Assembly: GCA_002452215.1 (NCBI GenBank)
Contig: DKCO01000013.1
Span: 1 to 64,000, forward strand
Origin: Spirochaetales bacterium UBA6872
GTDB lineage: Bacteria; Spirochaetota; Spirochaetia; Sphaerochaetales; Sphaerochaetaceae
Reading direction: 5' to 3'
Length of the DNA: 64,000 nucleotides
The position numbers were made by a program, and so were the translations under genes. This document shows positions 1 through 5,986 of the stretch, in pieces. The stretch's first letter is position 1. Each line of letters begins with the position of its first letter. The notes beneath the pieces were generated by a model. That model ran no database searches and had not been told where the DNA came from. It saw only the letters and a program-made list of their open reading frames with translations.

Positions 1-107
1 TATTTTCTCCCGACTCTAACAACATTGAATCTGTCACGGCTCATCGCCCTATGCGTTCTGCTGTTCTCTGCAGCTCTTATCGGATTATTGAAATACTTTT
101 CTGGCAT
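1..107 (-). CDS. Small phage protein, N-terminus only (runs off window)
   Basis: An open frame starts with ATG at 107-105 and stays open for 35 codons to the window edge. It begins MPEKYFNNPIRAAENSRTHR and is rich in Arg and Asn. A GAGG ribosome site lies about 10 nt upstream, inside the end of the preceding gene, so it looks like the next member of the leftward early chain. I do not recognise the family. The basic N-terminus would fit a nucleic-acid-binding protein, but that is only inference. Confidence 0.5.
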   Translation of the reverse strand, partial: MPEKYFNNPIRAAENSRTHRAMSRDRFNVVRVGRK

Positions 108-111
108 ATCG

Positions 112-432
112 CTATTTTCCTCTAAGGGCTTTTTTCTTTCCATTCACAGCATTACTCAGAGCAGAATGGGCATCGATGATTAGGACGGGTGTCTTCCGGG
201 CATCAGATGGATAGACGTATTCCATTCTGTATTCGAACGGAGAATCGTAAGGAAGATCAAATGTTATATCTTTTTCATCTTCCCAATAGAGAGGGTTCCC
301 AGTCGCGATAAGGCATTTGATCGTATCGTAGCTAACGGAATGCGCCCTGGCACACTCAGATATCCCATCCCATGCTTTATAGAACTCACCATTATGATAC
401 TCATTAACGTAGACTTGGGGTTCTCTGCCCAT
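112..432 (-). CDS. Hypothetical phage early protein, 106 aa
   Basis: Starts MGREPQVYVNEYHNGEFYKA and has no signal peptide or membrane segment. Residues about 14-50 (AWDGISECARAHSVSYDTIKCLIATG) resemble the helix-turn-helix-like NUMOD repeat often found at the ends of phage homing nucleases and in small phage proteins, where a short helical unit reads AS...GVS..TI...I.TG.P. This is a family-level guess. It may therefore bind DNA. It sits between two other short genes of the leftward early operon. Confidence 0.55.
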   Translation of the reverse strand: MGREPQVYVNEYHNGEFYKAWDGISECARAHSVSYDTIKCLIATGNPLYWEDEKDITFDLPYDSPFEYRMEYVYPSDARKTPVLIIDAHSALSNAVNGKKKALRGK

Positions 433-445
433 TCCATCATCCTCC

Positions 446-673
446 CTATAGACTGCCTTCTATCTCCATCTTTCTGTTGCCATAGTTGAAATTCTTCCTT
501 ACAGATATTGGCTCTATCGCTTGCCTTGGAGTTGGCTCTTTCTTCTGCTTGCATCCAACAGCTGGACGCTCGTAGAACCGCTCCTTGAGTGTGCCGTTTG
601 CCAGCTCGAACACTCGGCACTTCACTCTTCCGTTGCTCTCTGATTGCTTCCAAATGCAGTTATTGCAGTTCAT
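446..673 (-). CDS. Small Cys-rich putative zinc-binding phage protein, 75 aa
   Basis: Begins MNCNNCIWKQSESNGRVKC. It has a CxxC at residues 3-6, a further Cys near 19 and another near 41, the layout of a small zinc-knuckle protein. Two other short proteins of this operon (2427-2747 and 2748-2945) have the same CxxC ... C ... C spacing style. It overlaps the 3' end of the gene at 660-992 by 14 nt. Function unknown. Confidence 0.55.
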   Translation of the reverse strand: MNCNNCIWKQSESNGRVKCRVFELANGTLKERFYERPAVGCKQKKEPTPRQAIEPISVRKNFNYGNRKMEIEGSL

Positions 674-992
674 TTAATTCTCCTTTGAGGCTACAGTCTG
701 CTGTTACCTTTAAACCAAACTCTTCAATTGCTAGCAGTTGGATTACCCGAGAAAGCGGTGGAGGATTATCGAAATTTCTCTTCTTTATAAACTCGCTTTT
801 GGAACGCCATATGGATACAATCCAGCACTCGTCATCGGTGTCGGGCATCCACCTCTCAATCTGTGCATAGGGGTATAATCCGAAGAATCTTACCTCAATC
901 CTTATCGGCTCACCCTCTATGGTAGTTAATGAAACACTTCCATCCATCATTTCATCCATGTACTGTTTTGCCAGTTCCTTTACTTCTTTCAT
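660..992 (-). CDS. Hypothetical phage early protein, 110 aa (paralogous family A)
   Basis: The frame is open upstream to 1034, but the ATG at 992 is preceded by a strong GGAGG at good spacing, so that start is chosen. The N-terminus MKEVKELAKQYMDEMMDG resembles the starts of the proteins at 2169-2423 and 3978-4247. All three then show a strand-rich stretch, a Trp or Ile-Ala-Met core and a Pro followed by an amphipathic C-terminal helix. I take these as diverged copies of one family. No catalytic motif is visible. Function unknown. Confidence 0.6.
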   Translation of the reverse strand: MKEVKELAKQYMDEMMDGSVSLTTIEGEPIRIEVRFFGLYPYAQIERWMPDTDDECWIVSIWRSKSEFIKKRNFDNPPPLSRVIQLLAIEEFGLKVTADCSLKGELNELQ

Positions 993-1002
993 GGCTTCCT
1001 CC

Positions 1003-1248
1003 TTACTCCGCCCAGTAGTCGTAGAAGTAGGCATATGGGACTTTGGAATCCTTCTCTACTCCTACTATGATTTGCATATCAAGAAGCTCCGAGATTTCAT
1101 AGATTTCCTCTATCGATGCTTCTATGAAGTAGTCCCTGTCTTTCTTCTCAATCTTGTAGCCGTTTCTTTTCAGCGTTGCGATGTACGATGGAAGCTGTCC
1201 CAGTTCCACAAACGGCATCTCCGATAATGCCGATAACCTTACTCTCAT
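1003..1248 (-). CDS. Hypothetical phage early protein, 81 aa (tandem paralogue 1)
   Basis: Its start overlaps the stop of the upstream gene in an ATGA, so the two are probably translationally coupled. The core (YIATLKRNGYKIEKKDRDYFI, then an acidic helix, then IIVGVEKDSKVPYAY) matches its upstream neighbour's core in order and spacing: Gly-Lys-Glu, Asp-Tyr-Phe, Glu-Ile, Ile-x-Gly, Pro-Tyr. The two genes are therefore a tandem duplication that has diverged. Predicted small alpha/beta protein without membrane segments. Function unknown. Confidence 0.65.
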   Translation of the reverse strand: MRVRLSALSEMPFVELGQLPSYIATLKRNGYKIEKKDRDYFIEASIEEIYEISELLDMQIIVGVEKDSKVPYAYFYDYWAE

Positions 1249-1481
1249 AATTCTTGTTCCTCCATGTCGCTGTGTATTGTTATGTAAGGCTCTTGTCTGT
1301 TGTCTCTGCCTATCATGATTGGGCAGTCAAACAGCCAAGGAAGCGTAAGTATCTCATCAGCCGTATCCATCCTCACGAAGTATTGATCGCCTGACCTTTC
1401 AACCTTGAATCCAGAATCCGCAAGCATCTTTGCATGGTGTTGCATCCTGTGGTCTGGTATTGCCCTTAGAATCATCCTCAT
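1245..1481 (-). CDS. Hypothetical phage early protein, 78 aa (tandem paralogue 2)
   Basis: The frame is open to 1565. The ATG at 1481 forms an ATGA with the resolvase stop, has a GGGAGAG ribosome site and gives an N-terminus (MRMILRAIP) matching the paralogue downstream (MRVRLSALS), so that start is preferred. The segment MLADSGFKVERSGDQYFVRM followed by EILTLPWLFDCPIMIG is the counterpart of the same stretch in the next gene. Function unknown. Confidence 0.65.
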   Translation of the reverse strand: MRMILRAIPDHRMQHHAKMLADSGFKVERSGDQYFVRMDTADEILTLPWLFDCPIMIGRDNRQEPYITIHSDMEEQEL

Positions 1482-1930
1482 AATGCTTGTCTCTCCCTGT
1501 ATCTCTTTGCCTTGAATCTGAATGTCGATAACGGCATCTTCAGCTCGTATGATCCTTCTTTCCATAGCATCTTCTTCTCCTCGACCTGCCTTAGGACTTC
1601 CTCGAAGTTGTCTGGCAGTGGTATCTCTGGATGCCCGAACTTGACGCCACGAGCCTGAGCCGAGGCTATCCCCTCTGCCTGTCGCTGTCTGATGTTGGCT
1701 CTCTCGTTCTCGGATACGAATGAGAGAATCTGTAATACCAAATCAGCTATGAACCGCCCCATCAGGTTCTTGTCCTGCCTAGTGTCCAGCAGGGGCATGT
1801 CGATGACAACGATATCAGCCTTGATTTCCTTTGTTATCAACCGCCATTGCTCGATAATCTCCTCGTAGTTCCTGCCGAGCCTGTCCTCGTTCTGCTCCTT
1901 TGTCGATACCCGTATGTAGACGTAGTTCAT
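1478..1930 (-). CDS. Serine resolvase/invertase with in-frame internal deletion
   Basis: The start at 1930 has AAGGAG 6 nt upstream. The N-terminus reads MNYVYIRVSTKEQNEDR, with the nucleophile Ser9 of the resolvase family. It is followed at once by LGRNYEEIIEQW, which in full-length relatives lies roughly 50 residues further on, after an Ile-Asp-Arg. The intervening part of the catalytic fold, including a conserved catalytic Arg, is gone while the frame is kept. The rest is intact: DMPLLDTRQ, the long helix with ERANIRQRQAEGIASA, and a C-terminal helix-turn-helix ending MPLSTFRFKAKRYRERQ. It can probably still bind DNA and dimerise but not recombine. Flanking genes overlap it by 4 nt on both sides. 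Confidence 0.85.
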   Translation of the reverse strand: MNYVYIRVSTKEQNEDRLGRNYEEIIEQWRLITKEIKADIVVIDMPLLDTRQDKNLMGRFIADLVLQILSFVSENERANIRQRQAEGIASAQARGVKFGHPEIPLPDNFEEVLRQVEEKKMLWKEGSYELKMPLSTFRFKAKRYRERQAL

Positions 1931-2169
1931 TGCATGCTCCTTGCGATTATCAAAGCCTCGCATAAAATCGAAGCCTTGATTCTGTATATCTCATCGAAGT
2001 CGATGTTGCCTTTTGCCTTGCTGTCGACTCTCTGCCCTGCATCCTTTTGCACCATCATGCGCTCAAGCTTTGCGCAGTTCTCCTTGAATGATTTCCAGTC
2101 GGGCTGTTTGGAGTCCTCAAGAATCGAGAGCGCAAGCATCGTATCTACCATCAGTTCTCCCTTTTTCAT
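1927..2169 (-). CDS. Hypothetical phage early protein, 80 aa
   Basis: The start at 2169 (MKKGELMVDTMLALSILEDS) is chosen over the longer frame because it overlaps the preceding stop as ATGA. The protein is helical, with alternating charged and hydrophobic residues and no transmembrane span. The C-terminal part has AKGNIDFDEIYRIKASILCE. No family recognised. It lies directly before the resolvase, with a 4-nt overlap. Confidence 0.55.
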   Translation of the reverse strand: MKKGELMVDTMLALSILEDSKQPDWKSFKENCAKLERMMVQKDAGQRVDSKAKGNIDFDEIYRIKASILCEALIIARSMQ

Positions 2170-2423
2170 CAGTCCTCCTCGTAGCTCATAAGGATGCTCT
2201 TGACATCCTCGAGGCTTGGCGGGGTCTTGGTACAAAAAGAGTCCAAGAGCACCCCGTCTGGCATAAACGCCATGCAAGCCCATTTTGTATCCATATTGTC
2301 GATAGTGAGCGTGCATCTCGCATCAGGAATCTTCACTTCTATCATTTCATCCTTGATAAGAGATACCTCGTCATCGTCCTCCATCTCTGCTCTGTATTGC
2401 TCATATAGTTCCTTGATTGTCAT
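2169..2423 (-). CDS. Hypothetical phage early protein, 84 aa (paralogous family A)
   Basis: Starts MTIKELYEQYRAEMEDDDEV, ends with an acidic helix after a Thr-Pro-Pro. Compare the proteins at 660-992 and 3978-4247: each opens with a Lys-Leu-x-x-Gln amphipathic helix, then carries an acidic/strand region, an aromatic core (here DTKWACMAFMPDG) and a Pro-led last helix. Function unknown. Confidence 0.6.
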   Translation of the reverse strand: MTIKELYEQYRAEMEDDDEVSLIKDEMIEVKIPDARCTLTIDNMDTKWACMAFMPDGVLLDSFCTKTPPSLEDVKSILMSYEED

Positions 2424-2426
2424 TCT

Positions 2427-2747
2427 CTATTCCTCCTCGATTCTTTGTGCCTTGTCTGGCGCTTCCTCATAGTTCTCGCATCCATCCGAGTATGCCCCAA
2501 CGACCGTATACGGCTTCTTCAATGTGCAAGCTCCATGCTCGTCATCTATCTCATAGAAGTACTTGCATACCTTGCACCAGCCAATCTCGTCCTCGTCCGT
2601 CAAGAGCTTTATCTCGAAGTCGTGGCAATAAGGACAAAGCTCCACATCCGCATGCCCATCTGGGTCTGGACCTCCCATGTAGTAGGTCTCTCTGTTCTCG
2701 ATATCAGGCTCTTCAAACCTCTTTCCACACATCTCGCAGTAATACAT
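2427..2747 (-). CDS. Cys-rich zinc-ribbon-like phage protein, 106 aa
   Basis: Four Cys-containing knuckles are visible: CEMC at residues 4-7, CPYC near 38-41, CKVC near 58-61 and single Cys residues near 73 and 90. The first two pairs would form a classical zinc ribbon. The C-terminal CKVCKYFYEIDDEHGACTL...GCENYEE half resembles the whole of the upstream 65-aa protein at 2748-2945. This suggests a fusion or duplication of one small zinc-binding unit. Its role is unknown; a nucleic-acid or protein adaptor is possible. Confidence 0.65.
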   Translation of the reverse strand: MYYCEMCGKRFEEPDIENRETYYMGGPDPDGHADVELCPYCHDFEIKLLTDEDEIGWCKVCKYFYEIDDEHGACTLKKPYTVVGAYSDGCENYEEAPDKAQRIEEE

Positions 2748-2945
2748 CTATTTCTCCTCCCTTTCCTCAAACATGTCGCAACTGTTGTTCTCACCAACAG
2801 GCGAGTATGGCGCTCCATTTCTCACGATGTGCCTCTCTCTGTCGTAGTACTCCGCTGGCACAATATAGGCAGAGCAGTATCCGTTCATGTGGCAATGTGG
2901 CTTTGAGAGCGTTACGTAGTGTTTGCAGTTCTTGCATGCTCTCAT
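2748..2945 (-). CDS. Small Cys-rich putative zinc-binding phage protein, 65 aa
   Basis: Starts MRACKNCKHYVTLSKPHCH, with CxxC at residues 4-7, Cys near 18 and 24, and a C-terminal NSCDMFEERE. The pattern CxxCK(H/Y)(Y/F) ... C ... C-x-x-(F/Y)-E-E is shared with the second half of the neighbour at 2427-2747. It overlaps the gene upstream by 4 nt (ATGA-type coupling). Probably binds one zinc ion. Function unknown. Confidence 0.6.
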   Translation of the reverse strand: MRACKNCKHYVTLSKPHCHMNGYCSAYIVPAEYYDRERHIVRNGAPYSPVGENNSCDMFEEREEK

Positions 2946-3469
2946 AGATCCAGCACTCCTTGCTTTGGCATTGGCGTTAGCAACTCATCGAGCGCCTTGA
3001 GATTCTCGGGGTTCTTGAGAATCCTCTTTGCCGTATACACTGCATCCTTCAATGCGCCCTCCCTTGTCTTGAACGCCTCATAGAACGGGCAGCTGTAATA
3101 ACCAGTGGAATCCCCGCCCTCGTCCGCAATCACGCTGTTGTACCATCTGTCTCCGTAGCAGGCGAGCACGATCTTGAAAGCCTTCTTCTTCTCGAATACC
3201 TCGGTGATTGCCTCGTGCGGAATCTGAGGCAGTTCCATGTAGTCGCAATCGTTCATGAATAGCTCGTCCTCCCTGCCACACTCGAATGCATGCCCGACAG
3301 TCCTCAGGCTTACCTCCAAGTGCCTTGCGTAGTCGTACGCAACCTGTGCCCATTGGAGGTCCATCTCCTCCGGCTTTAGTATCAGGAAGTGCGGTCCATC
3401 CTTGAATCTCTTCGCCAAGGCTTTGCACACTCTTCTGATGCAATCGTCTATGATTTCCTTGTATTCCAT
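2942..3469 (-). CDS. Hypothetical phage early protein, 175 aa
   Basis: One of the longer unknowns of the early operon. Residues 1-60 are helical (MEYKEIIDDCIRRVCKALAK). The middle has GHAFECGREDELFMNDCDYM, and the last third has GYYSCPFYEAFKTREGALKDA. I recognise no domain. No membrane segment or signal peptide. It overlaps the next gene by 4 nt, so it is part of the same transcript. Confidence 0.6.
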   Translation of the reverse strand: MEYKEIIDDCIRRVCKALAKRFKDGPHFLILKPEEMDLQWAQVAYDYARHLEVSLRTVGHAFECGREDELFMNDCDYMELPQIPHEAITEVFEKKKAFKIVLACYGDRWYNSVIADEGGDSTGYYSCPFYEAFKTREGALKDAVYTAKRILKNPENLKALDELLTPMPKQGVLDL

Positions 3470-3475
3470 ATCTTG

Positions 3476-3751
3476 CTACTCCTCCAGCACGCTCTGAGAG
3501 CGAAAATTTGGCACCTCTGAGCGATTTTGTTTTGAAGTTGGTGTAATTTCACTTTTCTGCTTTTCCCGTTGCGCTGTGGCGTACAGGATTGCCATCCACT
3601 TCTTCTTGGCTTGGGCTGACACGAACGATATCTGGCCTTCGTCGTCCTCGCAGAGGGGGCACTCCGTCGCAAGGTTTCTGCGGTTCGGCACCGAGCCCCA
3701 CTTCGGATAGATCGGGATCTGTCTCAAAAGCGCTATCATTTCATGAGTCAT
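3476..3751 (-). CDS. Hypothetical phage early protein, 91 aa
   Basis: Starts MTHEMIALLRQIPIYPKWG. The only notable motif is a single CPLC near residues 32-35. The C-terminal half is basic and Ser/Gln-rich and probably disordered. The start overlaps the stop of the upstream gene. Function unknown, and confidence in the exact 3' part is moderate because composition changes there. Confidence 0.5.
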   Translation of the reverse strand: MTHEMIALLRQIPIYPKWGSVPNRRNLATECPLCEDDEGQISFVSAQAKKKWMAILYATAQREKQKSEITPTSKQNRSEVPNFRSQSVLEE

Positions 3752-3975
3752 CGCTTTCTCCTTGCAATCCTGATCGAGTCTATCGCCTCTCCGTACAAGA
3801 GCCTGAACTGGCTCGGGCTCGTCTCGAGTATCATCGTCTCGAGCATGAAGCCGTCTGTTGTCAGCGTCTTGATCTTCCCTGCGACAGTCGTCCTGTCCGC
3901 AAGGCTTACCTCAACAGTTATGCCAGCCTTCAGCTCTCTGTCAGATTCAAGCAGCGCCCTTATCCTTACCGCCAT
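3748..3975 (-). CDS. Hypothetical phage early protein, 75 aa
   Basis: ATG at 3975 is preferred over an upstream TTG at 3981 because AGGAGG lies 7 nt before the ATG and only 1 nt before the TTG. The protein starts MAVRIRALLESDRELKAGIT and is built of short strands (TVEVSLADRTTVAGKIKTLT), as in a small beta-barrel of the Sm/SH3 type. This fold idea is inference only. Coupled to its neighbours by near overlaps. Confidence 0.55.
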   Translation of the reverse strand: MAVRIRALLESDRELKAGITVEVSLADRTTVAGKIKTLTTDGFMLETMILETSPSQFRLLYGEAIDSIRIARRKR

Positions 3976-3977
3976 GA

Positions 3978-4247
3978 TCAAGCCTCCTTGCCCAGGTAGC
4001 TTCTGGCGAGCTCCATTGCATCATCCAAGCCCGGCACGCCAACATAGCGCTTCTCGTAAACCGTCTTATCGCCATCGATGACCATGGCGATGTAGTCGTT
4101 GGCGGTCTCCAGCAACTGCCCGATTACAAGCCTCTTGCTGCCGTTCCTTTTCTTGATCTCGACTCGTTCGAAGAGAACGCGTATCTCCGTGTTCTTATAT
4201 GCCAGCTCGTCGATAAGCTGTTTTGCCAATGTCTTTATGTCCTTCAT
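3978..4247 (-). CDS. Hypothetical phage early protein, 89 aa (paralogous family A)
   Basis: Starts MKDIKTLAKQLIDELAYKNT behind an AGGAGG. The opening helix closely matches that of the protein at 660-992 (MKEVKELAKQYMDEM) and more loosely that at 2169-2423. It continues with strands and a closing GLDDAMELARSYLGKEA helix. First gene after the 296-nt gap, so it may begin a separate transcript or translation block. Function unknown. Confidence 0.6.
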   Translation of the reverse strand: MKDIKTLAKQLIDELAYKNTEIRVLFERVEIKKRNGSKRLVIGQLLETANDYIAMVIDGDKTVYEKRYVGVPGLDDAMELARSYLGKEA

Positions 4248-4390
4248 CTATTCCTCCTAAAAGCTAAGCAAAGGAAGCTTTCTGTTCTGGAGTTTTTCAC
4301 ATGTTTTCCACCTTTTATCAAAAGTAATTAAACATTGTGTTCGTTTTTATTTTCTTCTTTTTAGCTTTAGCTTTTTGTTCTTTTCTAGAT

Positions 4391-4458
4391 CTTCGAGCGC
4401 ATAGGCGTTCGCATTGACTTACCTTGCGGGTCCATCTCACGCCTTATGCGCGAGAAGT
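4391..4458. repeat. Imperfect inverted repeat, 17-18 nt arms
   Basis: Arm 1 is CTTCGAGCGCATAGGCG (4391-4407). Arm 2 is CGCCTTATGCGCGAGAAG (4441-4458, plus the preceding base). They are reverse complements apart from a two-base mismatch and a one-base bulge. The 33-nt middle contains no repeat. Could be a long-loop RNA stem or a protein-binding site. Confidence 0.6.
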
Positions 4459-4459
4459 T

Positions 4460-4485
4460 TTATCTTTATATTTATCTTTATATTT
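4460..4485. repeat. Tandem 12-bp direct repeat
   Basis: The unit TTTATCTTTATA is present twice in a row, followed by a partial third copy (TTT). It abuts the inverted repeat. Together they look like the iteron/AT-rich part of a small replication origin, or simply slippage-prone sequence. Confidence 0.6.
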
Positions 4486-4543
4486 AAAAAGGGTCGTATT
4501 CTCATGTTTTTACGACACGTATACGATTGGTATATTAGTCGTA

Positions 4544-4930
4544 TTATTGCTCCTTTTTTTCCCATCTTTTTCTTATGTTTTTTTGATTGGTTTCGCTTCT
4601 TTTTCTTTCAAGGTCATCCTGCTTTACTAGGCATTCAACTCTTCGCTCGCTCCAGAAGAAGGAGTCATCGCTCTTGAAGAGGCCACAGTCTATGCAAGCG
4701 TCTATGACCTCTTTGAGCTTTTCGTTCGGAATAAGAAGATCCCATCTGGCAATCTTCCTTGTCTCGCTCCACGGAACCTTGTAGCCACTCTCCTGGTAGT
4801 TTCTCATGAGGGTGAGAATGGATATGTATATCCCGAACCCCTCGAAGTCTTTTGCCTCGATGAGGTCCCGAATCTTGTCATCCCTAAGGATGTCCTCTTG
4901 CACGATAAGATAATTGCCACGATTGCTCAT
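4544..4930 (-). CDS. Lin1244/Lin1753-type (DUF4373) phage replication protein, short
   Basis: The 128 residues cover the family's winged-helix-like N-terminal domain. It starts MSNRGNYLIVQEDILRDDKI, then has FEGFGIYISILTLMRNYQES (the usual GYGIYWALIE block) and the ARWDL/VIDACIDCGLF segment. Relatives usually carry a further 100 or more residues. Here the frame stops after KKEQ. Just before the stop is A AAA AAG in the correct phase for a -1 slip, which would add 38 codons. The GGGAG ribosome site 7 nt upstream of the start follows immediately after a large hairpin. The role is likely origin binding or replisome loading. Confidence 0.75.
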   Translation of the reverse strand: MSNRGNYLIVQEDILRDDKIRDLIEAKDFEGFGIYISILTLMRNYQESGYKVPWSETRKIARWDLLIPNEKLKEVIDACIDCGLFKSDDSFFWSERRVECLVKQDDLERKRSETNQKNIRKRWEKKEQ

Positions 4931-4947
4931 GTCTTCACTCCCATACC

Positions 4948-4995
4948 GATAGCATTGAGAATCCCGACAATAATGTGTCGGGATCTATTGCTATC
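4948..4995. promoter_or_regulatory. Nested perfect inverted repeat (intercistronic hairpin)
   Basis: An inner stem ATCCCGACA/TGTCGGGAT (9 bp, 6-nt loop) lies inside an outer stem GATAGCA/TGCTATC (7 bp), both perfect. It fills nearly all of the 73-nt space between the annealing-position gene (stop at 5004) and the replication gene, ending 6 nt before the latter's ribosome site. No U-run follows on either strand, so it is not an ordinary terminator. It may be an RNA regulator of replication-protein synthesis, a processing site, or a DNA recognition site. Confidence 0.75.
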
Positions 4996-5003
4996 AAAAC
5001 GCA

Positions 5004-5972
5004 TCAGATGTCGCCCCAGAGATCGGAGATGCCAAAATCATCCACATCGTCTTCTCCTGCGTTGCTAGAGCCCTCACTCATCCCCTGCTCTTGCCCTGAA
5101 GGCATAACAGGCTCCTCTGCCTTTGCCTTTGAAACGGCATCGGCCGTGGCATTTCTGTCAAAGAAGTCTTCTACTTTCGCCATTCCGTCCTTAAGGGACA
5201 CATATATCCCCCTGAGCTTCATGTATTGGGCGATAGAAATCGCCTCAATGTTTCTTTGGAGAAATGCCTCTATCATTGCTTTCGTGACACCGTACTTCTG
5301 GAAGGACTCCAGCAGGGCCGCTATCGAGTCAGGCGTGATCTTGATGTTGGCGGCAAGCGTCTCATCGCACTTGGCCATGGCATAGTCGATAACATCGCCA
5401 GGGATGATCTCGAGGATGCATGCCCTAACACGCCTTGATGCATTGTTCGCTATAGTCTCATAGATATCCCTTGGATCGGTAAGTGCGGTCTTCCCTGATT
5501 TCGTAGCCCTTACATGCTCGACCTGGAATATCCTCTCGACAGATGTATTCGATTCGTAGTCGATGGCAAAGGCTCTTACCTTCGAGAAGCCTTTCTCGGA
5601 TTCCATTTCTTCGAACCCATAGTCGACATTTCCCCAGCATCTCGCGACAGCCTCCGCTATCCTGATCGAAGGTCCCTTGACGAGTGCTCCACCTCTTGAG
5701 TATTCGTATGTCGCATTCTCTGCGACGGCTCTCCTTCCGCATTCGCTCTCTATCTTGATGAGAGCCAATGACGGATCCCTAGGGTATGTCTTTGCAGATA
5801 TGAGCTTACCTTGTATTCTTGCCACCTCGCGGGCAGCTGCAGGTGCAAGCGTCATCGCACCTGTCCCAATTGCCGATGAAGCGCCGAAGTCCGGCCTCTC
5901 CAGTTCAGAGTTCTGCATCTTCCTTGCTGATGCTACTTTTGCAGGTCCTACTGCGTTTGGATTGTATGCCAT
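5004..5972 (-). CDS. Phage protein in ssDNA-annealing position, 322 aa
   Basis: ATG at 5972 is chosen for its AAAGGAG site, as the longer frame has none. It belongs to a family I know from phages next to YqaJ/DUF1351 genes. Conserved blocks are GPSIRIAEAVARCWGNVDYG, AFAIDYESNTSVERIFQVEH and LTDPRDIYETIANNASRRVR followed by ACILEIIPGDV. In many phages this slot holds RecT, which anneals single strands resected by the exonuclease. This sequence is not an obvious RecT, so the function is inferred from position. The C-terminal tail is acidic and disordered, ending in DDFGISDLWGDI, like tails that bind SSB. Confidence 0.65.
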   Translation of the reverse strand: MAYNPNAVGPAKVASARKMQNSELERPDFGASSAIGTGAMTLAPAAAREVARIQGKLISAKTYPRDPSLALIKIESECGRRAVAENATYEYSRGGALVKGPSIRIAEAVARCWGNVDYGFEEMESEKGFSKVRAFAIDYESNTSVERIFQVEHVRATKSGKTALTDPRDIYETIANNASRRVRACILEIIPGDVIDYAMAKCDETLAANIKITPDSIAALLESFQKYGVTKAMIEAFLQRNIEAISIAQYMKLRGIYVSLKDGMAKVEDFFDRNATADAVSKAKAEEPVMPSGQEQGMSEGSSNAGEDDVDDFGISDLWGDI

Positions 5973-5986
5973 ATTTTTCTCCTTTA

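Larger units (their letters stand above)
4248..4543. other. Gene-free stretch with inverted and direct repeats
   Basis: About 296 nt without a convincing gene. It contains an AT-rich part (4300-4390), an imperfect inverted repeat (arms 4391-4407 and 4440-4458), a tandem 12-base repeat (4460-4485) and several TACGA(C/T) words on the minus strand at 4495-4545. It follows the replication-protein gene, so a phage replication origin is possible. That is inference. Confidence 0.4.

Noticed and set aside
2417..2947. Plus-strand frames of 153 and 176 codons
   Set aside because: Antisense to two Cys-rich genes with ribosome sites and coupled starts. Composition (Ser/Arg/Cys-rich) is that of a reverse reading.
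4544..4560. Recoded stop codons after the Lin1244-type gene
   Set aside because: The frame after the stop resembles a Tyr/Asp-rich linker, but it contains many stops within 40 codons and nothing else in the window suggests recoding.
4414..4677. Plus-strand frames rich in Phe/Ile
   Set aside because: They come from the AT-rich repeat region and the reverse of the Lin1244-type gene. Low complexity, no start signal.
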